Assembly (NCBI GenBank): GCA_903905455.1
Contig: CAIVGN010000059.1
Location: 1-53,960, forward strand
DNA from: an uncultured Archangium sp.
GTDB lineage: Bacteria > Myxococcota > Myxococcia > Myxococcales > Myxococcaceae
DNA length: 53,960 nucleotides
Direction of reading: 5' to 3'
Part shown: positions 31,785 through 41,865 of the stretch, one piece after another
How the letters are laid out: the number at the start of each line of letters is the position of its first letter
How positions within the stretch are numbered: position 1 is the stretch's first letter
Notes under the pieces: generated by a model
What the model was told of the DNA's origin: nothing
The model's input: the letters and a program-made list of their open reading frames with translations, nothing else
Databases searched by the model: none
Position numbers and translations under genes: made by a program

Positions 31785-34649
31785 TTAGCGTCCGGCCGGG
31801 TGCGCAGCAAGCCACCCCGCAATCTCCGTGAGATCGCGTTGAAACCGCTGCGCCCCGAAGCCCTCGAGCGCGGCCTTCGCCTCGAGCACCAACGCATGGC
31901 CCTGCTCGTTCGAAGGCCTGGGCCGCTCGACCAGCGCCCGGCCCAACAGGAAGTTCGCCCGGGCCCGCGTGTAGTCGAAGCGGAAGCCCTCCTTCTTCTC
32001 GCAGAGCGCGAGCACCCGGGTGAGCGACGCCTGGGCCTGCTCCGGCTCGTGCCGCGCCAGCGCGACCCTGGCCACGCCCAGCAACGACTCCGCCTGGCTG
32101 AAGTGGTCGAGCGGGTAGCCCTGGAGGATGCCGCGCGCCTGCTCGAAGTCGGCCAGCGCCTCGTCGTAGCGGCCCAGCTCCACCAGCAGCATGCCCACGT
32201 TGCTCCACGCGTCGGCGGTCTTGGCGTCGGTGGGGCTCAGTGCCGTCTTCCGCGCCTCGAGCACCTGCTCGAAGTACGGCAACGCGTCGGCGAAGCGGCC
32301 CTGCTCGGCGAGCACCACGCCCAGGTTGTTGAGCGAGTTCACGGTGCGGAAGTGCGTCGGCCCCAGGCGCTTGCGGAAGGTCTCCAGCGCCTGCTGGTAG
32401 AGCGCCGAGGCCTCGGTGAAGCGCCCCTCGAGCATCGCGCTGCTGGCCAGCCCGTTGCGCGTGGTGGCCACGAGGTCGCTGTCCGGGCCGGCCTTGATCA
32501 ACAGGATCTCCAGCGCGCGACGAAACGCGTCCTGTGACTCCTTCGCCTTGCGCCCGCCGCGCAGCGCCGCGCCGAGATCATTGAGCGCCTCGGCCAGCGT
32601 GAGGCTGCCGGGCACCTGCGGCTCGAACAACGCCACCGCCTGCTGGTGCGCCTCGATGGCCTCGGCGAGCTTCCCCTCGGCGTAGTGCACCAGGCCTTCG
32701 ACCCGCAGCAGCGCGGCCTTCAGCAGCACGCTCGCGCCGCTGCGGCTGATGGCGCCTCGCGCGAGGTTCCCCCACGCGTGCGCCTCGGCGTAGCGGGCCT
32801 GCCGCGCGCCGAGCACCAGCATCAGGTGCGTCGCGGCGCGCGCGGTGATGACGTCGTGCCGGCTCGCCTCCGCGGTGGAGATGGCGTCGAGCAGGCTCTG
32901 CTCCGAGGCCTTCAGGTCTCCGCCGTGCTCCTGCAGCAGGCCCGCGAGCAGCAGCGCCTCGGCGAGCACCGGCCGGTACGCGAGCTTCTTCGCGCGGCCC
33001 ACGGCGTCGTTCGCCCGGGCCAGCGCGTCCTGGTACTGCCCCGTGTCGGACCGCGCCTGGGCGTCGGCGAGCAGCGCGCGCACCGCTTCCACCTCGAGCA
33101 CCAACGCCTCTCCCTGCGGAGGGCTCACCTGCGCCAGCAGCGCCTCGGGGTTGCTGCACGCCTCGAGCGACGAGAGCGCGTCACCGGCCAGCGGCGCGTT
33201 GGCCACCACCTCGCGGTCGGCGCCCTTGAAGACCTCGAGCAGGGCCACGGTCTGCGCGCGTTGCCGAGCCAGGCACGCCATGCGCAACCCGAGGAGTTGA
33301 TCCGACTGCTCGCCGCGCACCCGCGTGGCCTGGCACGCCTCGGTGTACGTCGCGGCCCAGGCACGCCACCACGCGTCGACCGGGAGCCGCGCCCGCTCCC
33401 AGTTCTCCGCCGCGCCCTCGGCCCCGGTCGCGCTGAACGCCGCGCCGAGCGACTGCACCACCGCCGGGTTCCACGCGCTCGCCACCTCGGCCGCGGCGCC
33501 GGTGCACAGGCGACTGCTGCGCGTGGCGGCCCAGTACGTGGCGCCGGCCGCGCCGAGGAGCACCACCACGCCCGCCGCGAGCCAGCGCCGGGTCGCCCGC
33601 GCGCGCTCGGGGTCCGCGGCCAGCGCGACGAGCAGCGCCTCCATGGACGGGTAGCGCCCGGCGGGCTCCAGGCTCAACCCGCGGGTCAGCACCCGCCGCA
33701 GCCAGGGCGGCACGCGGTTGCCCTGCGGCGGCTCCAGGAGCCTCCACTTCGTCGGGTCGACCTCGGGCGTGTACGGACGAACGCCGTACACCGCCTCCCA
33801 CAGGGCGACGCAGAAGCTGAATTGATCCGACAGCCGGTCGGCGCCGAGGCCCGCGTACTGCTCGGGCGCCATGTAGGCCGGCGTGCCCACCAACGCGCCG
33901 GTGCGCGTGAGCTTCGCGTCGCCGGGCAACACGCTCGTGGGCTCCGAGAGCAGCAACAGCGGGGGCTCGGTGGTGCTCGCGGCGAGCCCGAAGTCCGTCA
34001 CCCGCACGCGCCCGTCCTTCCCGATGAGCACGTTCTCGGGCTTGAAGTCGCGGTGCGCGAGGCCCGCGCGGTGGGCGGCGGCGAGGCCCTCTCCGGCGTC
34101 GAGGAACTTGGGCAACACCTCGCGCCACGGCCGCTGCTCCGCGCGCAGCCACTGCTTGAGCGAGCCCCCGTCGACCAGCTCCATGGCGACGTAGACCTCG
34201 CCGTCGGAGATGCCCATGTCGAAGACCGCCACGATGTGCGGGTGCGCGAGCTGGGCGATGGACTTGCCCTCGCGCTGCAGGCGCACGCGCACCTCCTCGC
34301 GCAGCTCGCTGCCCCCTTCGCCGCGCACCACCTTCACCGCGACCTTGCGCTCGAGCACCGGGTCATAGGCCGCGTACACGATGCCCATGCCCCCCGCGCC
34401 GATGGACTCCAGCAGCAGGTAGCGGCCCAGCTGCGCGCCCCGTTCCCGGGGCGTCCACGGGGAGATGTTCGAGGGCAGGGTGGGCCCGGTGGACAGCGAG
34501 GACTCCTCGCGCTCACCCTTCATCAACGTCGCCAGCAGCTGGCGGCACGCGGCGCAACTCTCGACGTGCAGCTCCACCTCGCGCTGCGCCTCCACGGAGA
34601 GCGAGCCCGCCATGAAGGCGGCGACCGTGTTGTCATCGAGGCAGGCCAT
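31785..34649 (-). CDS. Zinc-finger/Ser-Thr kinase/TPR membrane protein
   Basis: 954 residues from the ATG at 34649. Residues 1-45 form an anti-sigma-type zinc finger (His 28, Cys 32, Cys 35: HVESCAACRQLL). The kinase follows with SIGAGGMGIVY (82-92), Lys 106, AHRDFKPENVL (198-208) and DFGLA (219-223). A membrane helix lies near residue 375 (AAGVVVLLGAAGATYWA). The remaining 550 residues are TPR repeats (for example NLGVVLAEQGRFADALPYFE). The zinc finger fused to a kinase, beside a divergent sigma gene, suggests that it binds or controls that sigma factor. Such kinase-plus-sigma pairs are typical of myxobacteria. Confidence 0.9.
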   Translation of the reverse strand: MACLDDNTVAAFMAGSLSVEAQREVELHVESCAACRQLLATLMKGEREESSLSTGPTLPSNISPWTPRERGAQLGRYLLLESIGAGGMGIVYAAYDPVLERKVAVKVVRGEGGSELREEVRVRLQREGKSIAQLAHPHIVAVFDMGISDGEVYVAMELVDGGSLKQWLRAEQRPWREVLPKFLDAGEGLAAAHRAGLAHRDFKPENVLIGKDGRVRVTDFGLAASTTEPPLLLLSEPTSVLPGDAKLTRTGALVGTPAYMAPEQYAGLGADRLSDQFSFCVALWEAVYGVRPYTPEVDPTKWRLLEPPQGNRVPPWLRRVLTRGLSLEPAGRYPSMEALLVALAADPERARATRRWLAAGVVVLLGAAGATYWAATRSSRLCTGAAAEVASAWNPAVVQSLGAAFSATGAEGAAENWERARLPVDAWWRAWAATYTEACQATRVRGEQSDQLLGLRMACLARQRAQTVALLEVFKGADREVVANAPLAGDALSSLEACSNPEALLAQVSPPQGEALVLEVEAVRALLADAQARSDTGQYQDALARANDAVGRAKKLAYRPVLAEALLLAGLLQEHGGDLKASEQSLLDAISTAEASRHDVITARAATHLMLVLGARQARYAEAHAWGNLARGAISRSGASVLLKAALLRVEGLVHYAEGKLAEAIEAHQQAVALFEPQVPGSLTLAEALNDLGAALRGGRKAKESQDAFRRALEILLIKAGPDSDLVATTRNGLASSAMLEGRFTEASALYQQALETFRKRLGPTHFRTVNSLNNLGVVLAEQGRFADALPYFEQVLEARKTALSPTDAKTADAWSNVGMLLVELGRYDEALADFEQARGILQGYPLDHFSQAESLLGVARVALARHEPEQAQASLTRVLALCEKKEGFRFDYTRARANFLLGRALVERPRPSNEQGHALVLEAKAALEGFGAQRFQRDLTEIAGWLAAHPAGR

Positions 34650-34660
34650 GGGGGTGTCGC

Positions 34661-34700
34661 AGGGTAACCCGTGTCGGCCGTGGGGGGAGTTTGTTACCCT
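34661..34700. promoter_or_regulatory. Symmetric divergent promoter region with GTTACCCT on each side
   Basis: AGGGTAAC (34661-34668) and GTTACCCT (34693-34700) are a perfect 8-bp inverted pair. Read toward each gene, GTTACCCT ends 11 bases before the kinase ATG and 10 bases before the sigma ATG. It contains TACCCT, which fits the TAnnnT -10 pattern of leaderless promoters. Both genes may therefore be switched on together, or one dimeric regulator may bind both halves. The 24-base centre contains no obvious -35 element. Confidence 0.45.
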
Positions 34701-34710
34701 CGCCGCTCCG

Positions 34711-35595
34711 ATGGCCGCGTCTTCATCACTCGAGGAGGCGTTCCAAAAGGCCCTCCCGCTCGAGCTGCAGGGGCGCTTCGGCACCGGCCCCGCGCTCGAA
34801 GAGACGCTCGCGAGGCTGGTGACCACGGCCCGCGAGGCCTGGCCCACGCTGGAGCTCGAGGCCCCGGCCTTCGTGGCCCACGCCGCCGAGCGCCTGCAAC
34901 CCGGCGTCGAGCTCTCCACGCTGCACGCGGCGGATCTCTGGCTCGCCCTGGCCTGCCTGCTGGGCGACCCGGCGGCCCTGGCGGCGTTCGATCGCACGGT
35001 GCTGGCGCGGGTGCCGGCGGTGCTGCGCGGCACCTTGCCCGCGGGGTTGGCGGAAGACGACGTGCTCCAGGGGCTGCGGCTCAAGCTCTTCGTGCGCCAG
35101 GGCGAGACCGCTCCGCAGATCTCCAGCTACTCGGGGCGCGGGCCGCTGGTGCAGTGGCTGCGCGCGTCGGCGGTGCGCCTCACGCAGGACTTCGCGCGCG
35201 CCCGCAAGCTCGAGGTGAGCAACCCCGACGACGCCCTGGCCGACACGCCGGCGGTGATGGTCGGCGCGGAGCTGGGCTTCCTGAAGGACCGCTACGCCGC
35301 CGACTTCAAGGCCGCCTTCCAGGAGGCGCTGATCAGCCTCCCCCCGCGGGACCAGAACCTGATGCGCCTCTACTACCTCGACGGCAGCAGCCCCGAGGAG
35401 ATCGGCCGCCTCTACCAGACGCACCGCACCACCGTGTGGCGGTGGCTCAGCGCGTGCCGCGAGGCGCTGCTGGCCCAGACGCGCAAGAACCTCGTGGCCC
35501 GGGTGAAGGTCAGCGACGCCGAGGTCTCGAGCCTGATGAACGCGGTGCACAGCCAGCTCGACGTGAGCTTGAGCCGCATGCTGCGCCGGCCGTAG
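34711..35595 (+). CDS. Myxococcales-type sigma-70 family factor
   Basis: 294 residues from the ATG at 34711. Region 2-like residues include LLRGTL-type segments leading to EDDVLQGLRLKLFV and YSGRGPLVQWLRASAVRLTQDF; region 4 is PPRDQNLMRLYYLDGSSPEEIGRLY in two parts, with a helix-turn-helix at EEIGRLYQTHRTTVWRW. It is longer than an ECF factor, with an extra N-terminal 90 residues (FVAHAAERLQ), as in the family of Myxococcales-specific factors (gmx1 type). It is divergent from the zinc-finger kinase, which is its probable controller. Promoter sequences are not known. Confidence 0.8.
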   Translation: MAASSSLEEAFQKALPLELQGRFGTGPALEETLARLVTTAREAWPTLELEAPAFVAHAAERLQPGVELSTLHAADLWLALACLLGDPAALAAFDRTVLARVPAVLRGTLPAGLAEDDVLQGLRLKLFVRQGETAPQISSYSGRGPLVQWLRASAVRLTQDFARARKLEVSNPDDALADTPAVMVGAELGFLKDRYAADFKAAFQEALISLPPRDQNLMRLYYLDGSSPEEIGRLYQTHRTTVWRWLSACREALLAQTRKNLVARVKVSDAEVSSLMNAVHSQLDVSLSRMLRRP

Positions 35596-35613
35596 TCGCG
35601 CCGGGCGGCCCGG

Positions 35614-35643
35614 TTGACCGCGCCTCGGCCGGCCCGGTACGGT
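35614..35643 (+). promoter_or_regulatory. Candidate promoter of the phd/vapC operon
   Basis: TTGACC (35614-35619) and TACGGT (35638-35643) are 18 bases apart, a plausible vegetative -35/-10 pair. The start would fall inside the inverted repeat at 35644-35666, so a repressor bound there would block transcription. Confidence 0.4.
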
Positions 35644-35666
35644 CAACTGGTCTGTCTGACCAGTTG
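35644..35666. promoter_or_regulatory. Operator-like inverted repeat of the phd/vapC operon
   Basis: CAACTGGTC and GACCAGTTG form a perfect 9-bp inverted repeat around five bases (TGTCT). It lies just after the candidate -10 and overlaps the TTGGAGG ribosome site (35664-35670) seven bases before the antitoxin ATG. Phd-type antitoxins bind such palindromes to repress their own operon, so this is very likely the autorepression site. Confidence 0.65.
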
Positions 35667-35676
35667 GAGGCACGCG

Positions 35677-35928
35677 ATGACCTGGGCCCTGCAAGACGCG
35701 AAGGCGCAGTTGAGCGAGGTGGCGCGACGCGCCCTCACCGAGGGGCCCCAGCACGTGACGGTGCGCGGCAAGCCGGCGTTGGTGGTGATCTCCGAGGCCG
35801 AGTACGCGGCCCTGCTGCGGCGGAAGCGACGACGCCCGCTCGTCGACCTGCTGCGCGACAGCCCGGTGGCCGGGGAACCGCTCCAGCTGGCGCGCTCTCG
35901 AGACCGGGGCCGGAAGGTCGTCCTGTGA
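35677..35928 (+). CDS. Phd/YefM-family antitoxin
   Basis: 83 residues from the ATG at 35677, with a TTGGAGG ribosome site. The Phd/YefM N-terminal DNA-binding domain is plain: WALQDAKAQLSEVARRALT, GPQHVTVRGKPALVVIS and EAEYAALLRRKR. The C-terminal tail (residues 50-83) would wrap the toxin. Its stop overlaps the GTG of the PIN-domain toxin (GTGA), the normal order for such operons. A perfect operator lies directly upstream. Confidence 0.9.
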   Translation: MTWALQDAKAQLSEVARRALTEGPQHVTVRGKPALVVISEAEYAALLRRKRRRPLVDLLRDSPVAGEPLQLARSRDRGRKVVL

Positions 35929-36350
35929 GCTACCTCCTCGACACGTGCTTCGTGTCGGAGTTCACCCGCAAGCGCGCCGACCCGGGCGTCGTGCACTGGT
36001 TGGCGCTGCAAGACGAGTCCGACCTCTACCTCTCGGCCGTGACGGTCGGCGAGCTCGAGAAGGGGCTGACGCGCCTCAAGGACACCGGGCGGCGCAAGCG
36101 GCTGCGCGCCTTCGTCGAGGTGGAGATCCGCGAGCGCTTCCAGGGCCGGGTGCTGGTCCCCGACGAGCGGGTGTGGCGCCGGTGGGGCGCCTTGTGCGGC
36201 GGCAGCGAGCGCGCCGGTGGAGGCCCCCTGCCGGTGCTCGACGCGCTCATCGCCGCGCTGGCGCAGGTGCACGGCTTCACCGTCGTCACCCGCAACGAGG
36301 CCGACTTCGCGCGCTGTGCCGTGCCCGTGCTCAACCCCTGGACGGGCTGA
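35925..36350 (+). CDS. vapC: PIN-domain ribonuclease toxin (VapC family)
   Basis: 141 residues from the GTG at 35925. The four acidic PIN residues are present: Asp 6 (YLLDTCFVSE), Glu 43 (TVGELEKG), Asp 106 (VLDALIAALA) and Asp 127 (TRNEADF), so the toxin should be an active magnesium-dependent RNase, often cutting a tRNA or rRNA. It is neutralised by the Phd-like protein encoded upstream. Length is standard, so the pair is intact, in contrast to the VapC stub at 44574. Confidence 0.92.
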   Translation: MSYLLDTCFVSEFTRKRADPGVVHWLALQDESDLYLSAVTVGELEKGLTRLKDTGRRKRLRAFVEVEIRERFQGRVLVPDERVWRRWGALCGGSERAGGGPLPVLDALIAALAQVHGFTVVTRNEADFARCAVPVLNPWTG

Positions 36351-36362
36351 GCCGGCCGAAGG

Positions 36363-36776
36363 TCAGGCGGTCGGTTCGTCCTGGCGCATGATGACGCCCT
36401 TGCACGCCGGCGCGCGGCAGAAGCACGGCTCGGCCACTTCGGGGGCGAACTCGTAGTCGAAGGTGATCTCCTCGCCGGCCTTGATGTCGCGCCACGCGTA
36501 GACCTTCGCCCAGGGCTCCCCGTGGGCGTCGACGCCCAGGTCGACCTCCGAGTTGGCCTCGCACGAGTGGTTGATCCACCGCGTCTGGTCGACCATGTCG
36601 AACCACAGCGCGTCGCTGATGCGCAGGGTGTAGCGGTCGTCCCAGTCTTCGCCCAGGCGCCAGGCCACGCCCTCGATGTCGGCGAGCAGGTCGCCTTCCG
36701 CGAAGTCGCGCGTGGCGACGACGCCATACCCATGGAGCGGGGAACGGATGACACGCAGACCGGGGAGCAAGGGCAT
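36363..36776 (-). CDS. SET-domain protein (lysine methyltransferase type)
   Basis: 137 residues from the ATG at 36776. SET motifs: LHGYGVVATRDFAEGD (cofactor-side loop), RWINHSCEANSE (residues 67-78, NHSCxxN), and GEEITFDYEF with the catalytic-type Tyr 108. A post-SET CFCRAPAC (Cys 118, 120, 125) could bind zinc with another Cys. It lacks a pre-SET and is the minimal bacterial form. SET enzymes methylate protein lysine with S-adenosylmethionine; the substrate here is unknown. It ends tail-to-tail with vapC, 12 bases apart. Confidence 0.88.
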   Translation of the reverse strand: MPLLPGLRVIRSPLHGYGVVATRDFAEGDLLADIEGVAWRLGEDWDDRYTLRISDALWFDMVDQTRWINHSCEANSEVDLGVDAHGEPWAKVYAWRDIKAGEEITFDYEFAPEVAEPCFCRAPACKGVIMRQDEPTA

Positions 36777-36849
36777 GGCGCGGCCCTATGCCACGGGTCG
36801 GCGCGTTCTTTTTCTCAAAAGAGCGTCCCGGTCTCCCCACCCAGCAGTC

Positions 36850-38304
36850 ATGCCCGCGCTTCGCACCCTGTTGCCCTGCTTCTTCGCTGCCGTCCTCTTC
36901 GCCGCCTGCGGGGGGCCCGATTCGTCCACCTCCGCCTGCGCCCCGGACAACTGCCAGGGCTGCTGCGACGCCTCGGGCCAGTGCCAGCTGGGCCGCATCG
37001 ACCAGGCCTGCGGCATCTTCGGCGCGCAGTGCACCGCGTGCCCCACGGGCACCACCTGCGGCGCCGCCGCGTCCTGCGTGGCCGTCCTGGTCCCCGCGGC
37101 CCGGCCCGACGGCGGCGCCACCTTCGACGGTGGGCAGCCCAGCAACGCCCCCGGCTCGCGCTGCGCTGGCGCCACCACCGCCTGCGGCGCCACCTGCCGC
37201 GACCTCACCACGGACGAGAACAACTGCGGTAGCTGCGGCCACGCCTGCGAGGCCGGCGTGGTGTGCAACCGCGGCGTGTGCCTGCCGCTGCCCAACGACT
37301 GCACCACCATGCCCTGCCCCGGGGACTTCGGCTGCAACCCGGAGACGCGCCGCTGCACCTCGGGCTGCTTCTCCAACTCCGACTGCCGCGGCGGCGCCAC
37401 CTGCACCAACGGGAGCTGCGGCTGCTCGAGCTCCTTCCAGCTCCAGTGCGGCGCGGTCTGCGCCTCCGCCGACAACGCCGACTGCTCCTGCGACCCCGGC
37501 TCCGAGGCCCGCGGCGGCAGCTGCGTCGACGTCAACGAGTGCACCCGCGGCACCTTCACCTGCGCCGCCGGCAGCGTGTGCGTCAACACCCCGGGCGCCT
37601 GGGAGTGCCGCTGCCCCGAAGGCACCATCGGCTCTCCGGGCTCCTGCGAGGTCGACGAGTGCGCGCTCAACAACGGCGGCTGCGGCGCCCACGGCGAGTG
37701 CGTCGACTACCCCGGTTCGCCCCGCTACTGCAGCTGCGCCTACGGCTACACCTTCGACGGCACCACCTGCGCCCCCACCTGCACCGCGGGCCAGCAGAAC
37801 TGCGTCGACGCCTCGCTCGCCTGCTACCCGGGCCCCAACGGCGCGCGTTGCCTGTCACCCGGCGTCAAGGCCCAGGGCGCGCTGTGCGTCGCCGCGCAAG
37901 ACTGCCAGCGCGGGCTGTCGTGCACCGTCAACGCCGCCACCGGCTTCGGCGCCTGCGAGGCGACCTGCTACAGCAGCTGCGGCACCGGCTTCTCGTGCGT
38001 GGGCTCGCTGTGCCGCCCCAACGACAGCACCGCCTGCCAGCCCCTCGCCCAGGACTGCAGCAGCTCCTCCGAAGGCTGCTACCTCGGCCAGACCGGCGCC
38101 ACCTGCGTGTCCCGGGGCAACCTCGCGGAGGGCCAGGCGTGCGCGTACCTCAACGACTGTGGCCCGGGCCTGGTGTGCCTCTCCGACGTCACCACGGCCT
38201 CGAACGCCTGCCGCCGCTTCTGCGACCTGGGCAGCGGCACCGGCTGCGCCGCCGGACGCACCTGCATCGCCCTCGACACCACCGGCTACGGCGCGTGCCT
38301 GTGA
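36850..38304 (+). CDS. Cys-rich lipoprotein with EGF-like repeats
   Basis: 484 residues from the ATG at 36850. Lipobox LFAAC (Cys 20). The mature part has over 60 Cys. Early repeats fit the Cys-rich pattern of myxobacterial surface proteins (CGATCRDLTTDENNCGSCG, CGSCGHACEAGVVC). A calcium-binding EGF-like pair starts DVNECTRGTFTCAAGSVC and DECALNNGGCGAHGEC. Exported and surface-exposed; likely rigid and disulfide-bonded. Ligand unknown. Expression and folding would need periplasmic disulfide enzymes. Confidence 0.88.
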   Translation: MPALRTLLPCFFAAVLFAACGGPDSSTSACAPDNCQGCCDASGQCQLGRIDQACGIFGAQCTACPTGTTCGAAASCVAVLVPAARPDGGATFDGGQPSNAPGSRCAGATTACGATCRDLTTDENNCGSCGHACEAGVVCNRGVCLPLPNDCTTMPCPGDFGCNPETRRCTSGCFSNSDCRGGATCTNGSCGCSSSFQLQCGAVCASADNADCSCDPGSEARGGSCVDVNECTRGTFTCAAGSVCVNTPGAWECRCPEGTIGSPGSCEVDECALNNGGCGAHGECVDYPGSPRYCSCAYGYTFDGTTCAPTCTAGQQNCVDASLACYPGPNGARCLSPGVKAQGALCVAAQDCQRGLSCTVNAATGFGACEATCYSSCGTGFSCVGSLCRPNDSTACQPLAQDCSSSSEGCYLGQTGATCVSRGNLAEGQACAYLNDCGPGLVCLSDVTTASNACRRFCDLGSGTGCAAGRTCIALDTTGYGACL

Positions 38305-38369
38305 GCTGAACCCTCGGGGTGGGGGCCCGGCTCCCAACGCCGCCTCACCCCAGCCAGGAGGAGCGACGC

Positions 38370-38555
38370 ATGTGCCGAGCCGTGACGTGTTCGAAGTGTG
38401 GAAAACCGACGTGGGCGGGCTGTGGGGCCCACGTGGAGCAGGTGCTGGGCAACGTGCCGAAGGCCAAGCGCTGCCAGGGCCACGCCCGCGAGCAGGCGAA
38501 GAAGCCCGAGGCCGGCGCGAAGAAGTCGTTCCTCCAGTGGCTGGGGCTCGCCTAG
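38370..38555 (+). CDS. Small conserved Cys protein
   Basis: 61 residues with a GGAGGAG ribosome site before the ATG at 38370. The sequence MCRAVTCSKCGKPTWAGCG, then HVEQVLGNVPKAKRCQGHA, matches a short family of unknown function seen in actinobacteria and myxobacteria (Cys 2, 7, 10, 18 and 35, with conserved His). It is probably a zinc-bound protein. It ends nine bases before the stop of the convergent hybrid kinase. Confidence 0.8.
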   Translation: MCRAVTCSKCGKPTWAGCGAHVEQVLGNVPKAKRCQGHAREQAKKPEAGAKKSFLQWLGLA

Positions 38556-38564
38556 CCCTGCGCT

Positions 38565-40255
<1,691 letters not shown>

Positions 40256-40259
<4 letters not shown>

Positions 40260-40840
40260 GCGCGCACCTCCGCCAGCAGCCCGCGCACCACGCGCTCGAG
40301 GTGGTCCAGGTCGACGTCCAGCCACTCGAGGGGCAGCCCCGCCGCCTCGCTGGCCGCCGTCGCCGCCGCGGTGAAGTCGCCCGAGCACGGGGTGCGCAGC
40401 GCGAGCACGCGGGTGTGCGCGCCGCGGAAGATCTCCCGCACCAGCTCGGGGCGATCGCCGAAGGTGGTGGTCAGCGCCTGTGTCCACGTGCGCGCCCACG
40501 GCTCGAGCAGGAAGTAGGCCCCCGCGGTGAGCTCCGCCGCGTAGCGCTCGGGCCCCAGCAACATCTCCACGCAGTTGAGCGCCCGGGTGCGCGGCGTGCC
40601 CCGCGCGGCGAGCCAGGTGTCCAGGCCCGGGTGACAGGCGCCGAAGAAGACGCCGGGCTTACGCGGGGCGGTGCGCTCCAACTGCGCGCCGAACACCCGC
40701 TCCAACTTCGGGAGATCGAGGTGCAGCGCCGGCCCCAGCAGCTCGGCGTCGAAGGTGAGCCCCCGCTGCGCCTCGAGCCACTGCAGCTCGCGACGGAGGA
40801 TGCCGCAGCCGATGATCAGCGGGCGCGCCGGGGCGGTCAT
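40256..40840 (-). CDS. DUF1638-family protein
   Basis: 194 residues from the ATG at 40840, which overlaps the stop of the UroD-like gene (ATGA). Marks: [34 protein letters not shown] and [13 protein letters not shown]1638 proteins regularly sit beside corrinoid proteins and methyltransferases of the methanol/methylamine type, but their reaction is not known. Several conserved Cys (CGIL, ACHPG, NCVEM, TPCSG) suggest metal or corrinoid binding. It is coupled at both ends to neighbours in the operon. Confidence 0.8.
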
Positions 40841-41865
40841 TTGGTCGTCCCGAGCTCGAGCGCGGCGTCGACCATGGCGTGGATCTTCTCTTCGGGAATG
40901 CCCAGCGGCATCACCAGGCTCCCGAAGAGGAAGTGCCCTCCGGGCATGCCCGCGGCGAGCATGCGGGCCACCTCGGCGCGCACCTCGTCGTTCGACCAGC
41001 GCAGCAGCTTGATGTCGTTGAGCACGCCGCAGCACAGCGCCCGGTCGGAGGTCAGGCGCTTGGCCTCGGCCACCTCGTCGAGCGGGCTCAGGTAGAACGC
41101 GCGCAGCCCGGTGCGGTTCAGCACCGCGTCGATGGTCGGCGTCACCCGCGCCCCGCCGCAATAGAAGACCATCCCCTCCGCGCCCACTGCTTCGATGTCC
41201 CGCTGCACCCACGCCAGGGCCTCGTCGCGAATGAAGCGCGCGGGCATGAAGTCGGTCGAGGCGAAGGGGTTGGCGTAGATCACCACCTGGGCCCCGGCCT
41301 CGCGGTAGGCGCGCACCTCCTTGACGAAGAAGTCGTGGCACTTCTCGAGCAACGCCGACCGCTCGGGCGTGGGCGGCCCCAGGAGCACCGGCATCCACTT
41401 CTCCATGCCCAGCAACATCGCCGGCAGGGTCATGGTCGAGGTGATGTAGGCGCAGATGGGGTAGCGACCGCCGACCTCCCGCTTGAGCATCTTCAGGCAG
41501 CGCGCGGGCTGCTCGAAGGCCGGGTGGCGCGCCACGTCGTCGGGCACGATGACCTTGTCCACGTCGTCCATGGACTTCATCACCATGTGCCCCACGTTCG
41601 GCGGTCCCTCGGCAGAGTAGATCATCGCCTCGCAGCCCAGCAGCTCCGCCTCGCGGCCCACGTAGAACAGGCTCCACACGTTGTCGTAGCCGTACTTCTC
41701 GCGCAGCCTCAGTTGCGCCTCGGCCACCCGCTCCCCGTCGGCGAAGTACTCCCTGGGCGCCAGGCCCAGCTCCCGCGCGCCCTGGTCGAGGAGGTTGCAG
41801 AACACGGGGATGCGGTCGACCGGCCGGCCCTCGATGGTGGCGATCAACCGTTCGAGCGCAGTCAT
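40837..41865 (-). CDS. UroD-family (MtaA/MtbA-like) methyltransferase
   Basis: 342 residues from the ATG at 41865. Family marks: NVGHMVMKSMDDVDKVIVP, SLFYVGREAELLGCEAMIYS, and RYPICAYITSTMTLPAMLLG. The zinc-binding pattern H-x-C...C of the MtaA/MtbA class is only partly kept: FYCGG (234-238) and CCGVLN (278-283) supply Cys, but Phe 234 stands where His is expected. Family enzymes move a methyl group between a corrinoid protein and a thiol such as CoM or tetrahydrofolate-linked acceptors. The overlaps with DUF1638 (ATGA) and the corrinoid protein support a shared complex. Confidence 0.85.
   Translation of the reverse strand: MTALERLIATIEGRPVDRIPVFCNLLDQGARELGLAPREYFADGERVAEAQLRLREKYGYDNVWSLFYVGREAELLGCEAMIYSAEGPPNVGHMVMKSMDDVDKVIVPDDVARHPAFEQPARCLKMLKREVGGRYPICAYITSTMTLPAMLLGMEKWMPVLLGPPTPERSALLEKCHDFFVKEVRAYREAGAQVVIYANPFASTDFMPARFIRDEALAWVQRDIEAVGAEGMVFYCGGARVTPTIDAVLNRTGLRAFYLSPLDEVAEAKRLTSDRALCCGVLNDIKLLRWSNDEVRAEVARMLAAGMPGGHFLFGSLVMPLGIPEEKIHAMVDAALELGTTK

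Noticed and set aside
30395-31831. 478-codon plus-strand frame opposite the beta-helix lipoprotein
   Set aside because: His/Arg/Ala-rich composition and no domain; the minus-strand gene has a lipobox and beta-helix repeats.
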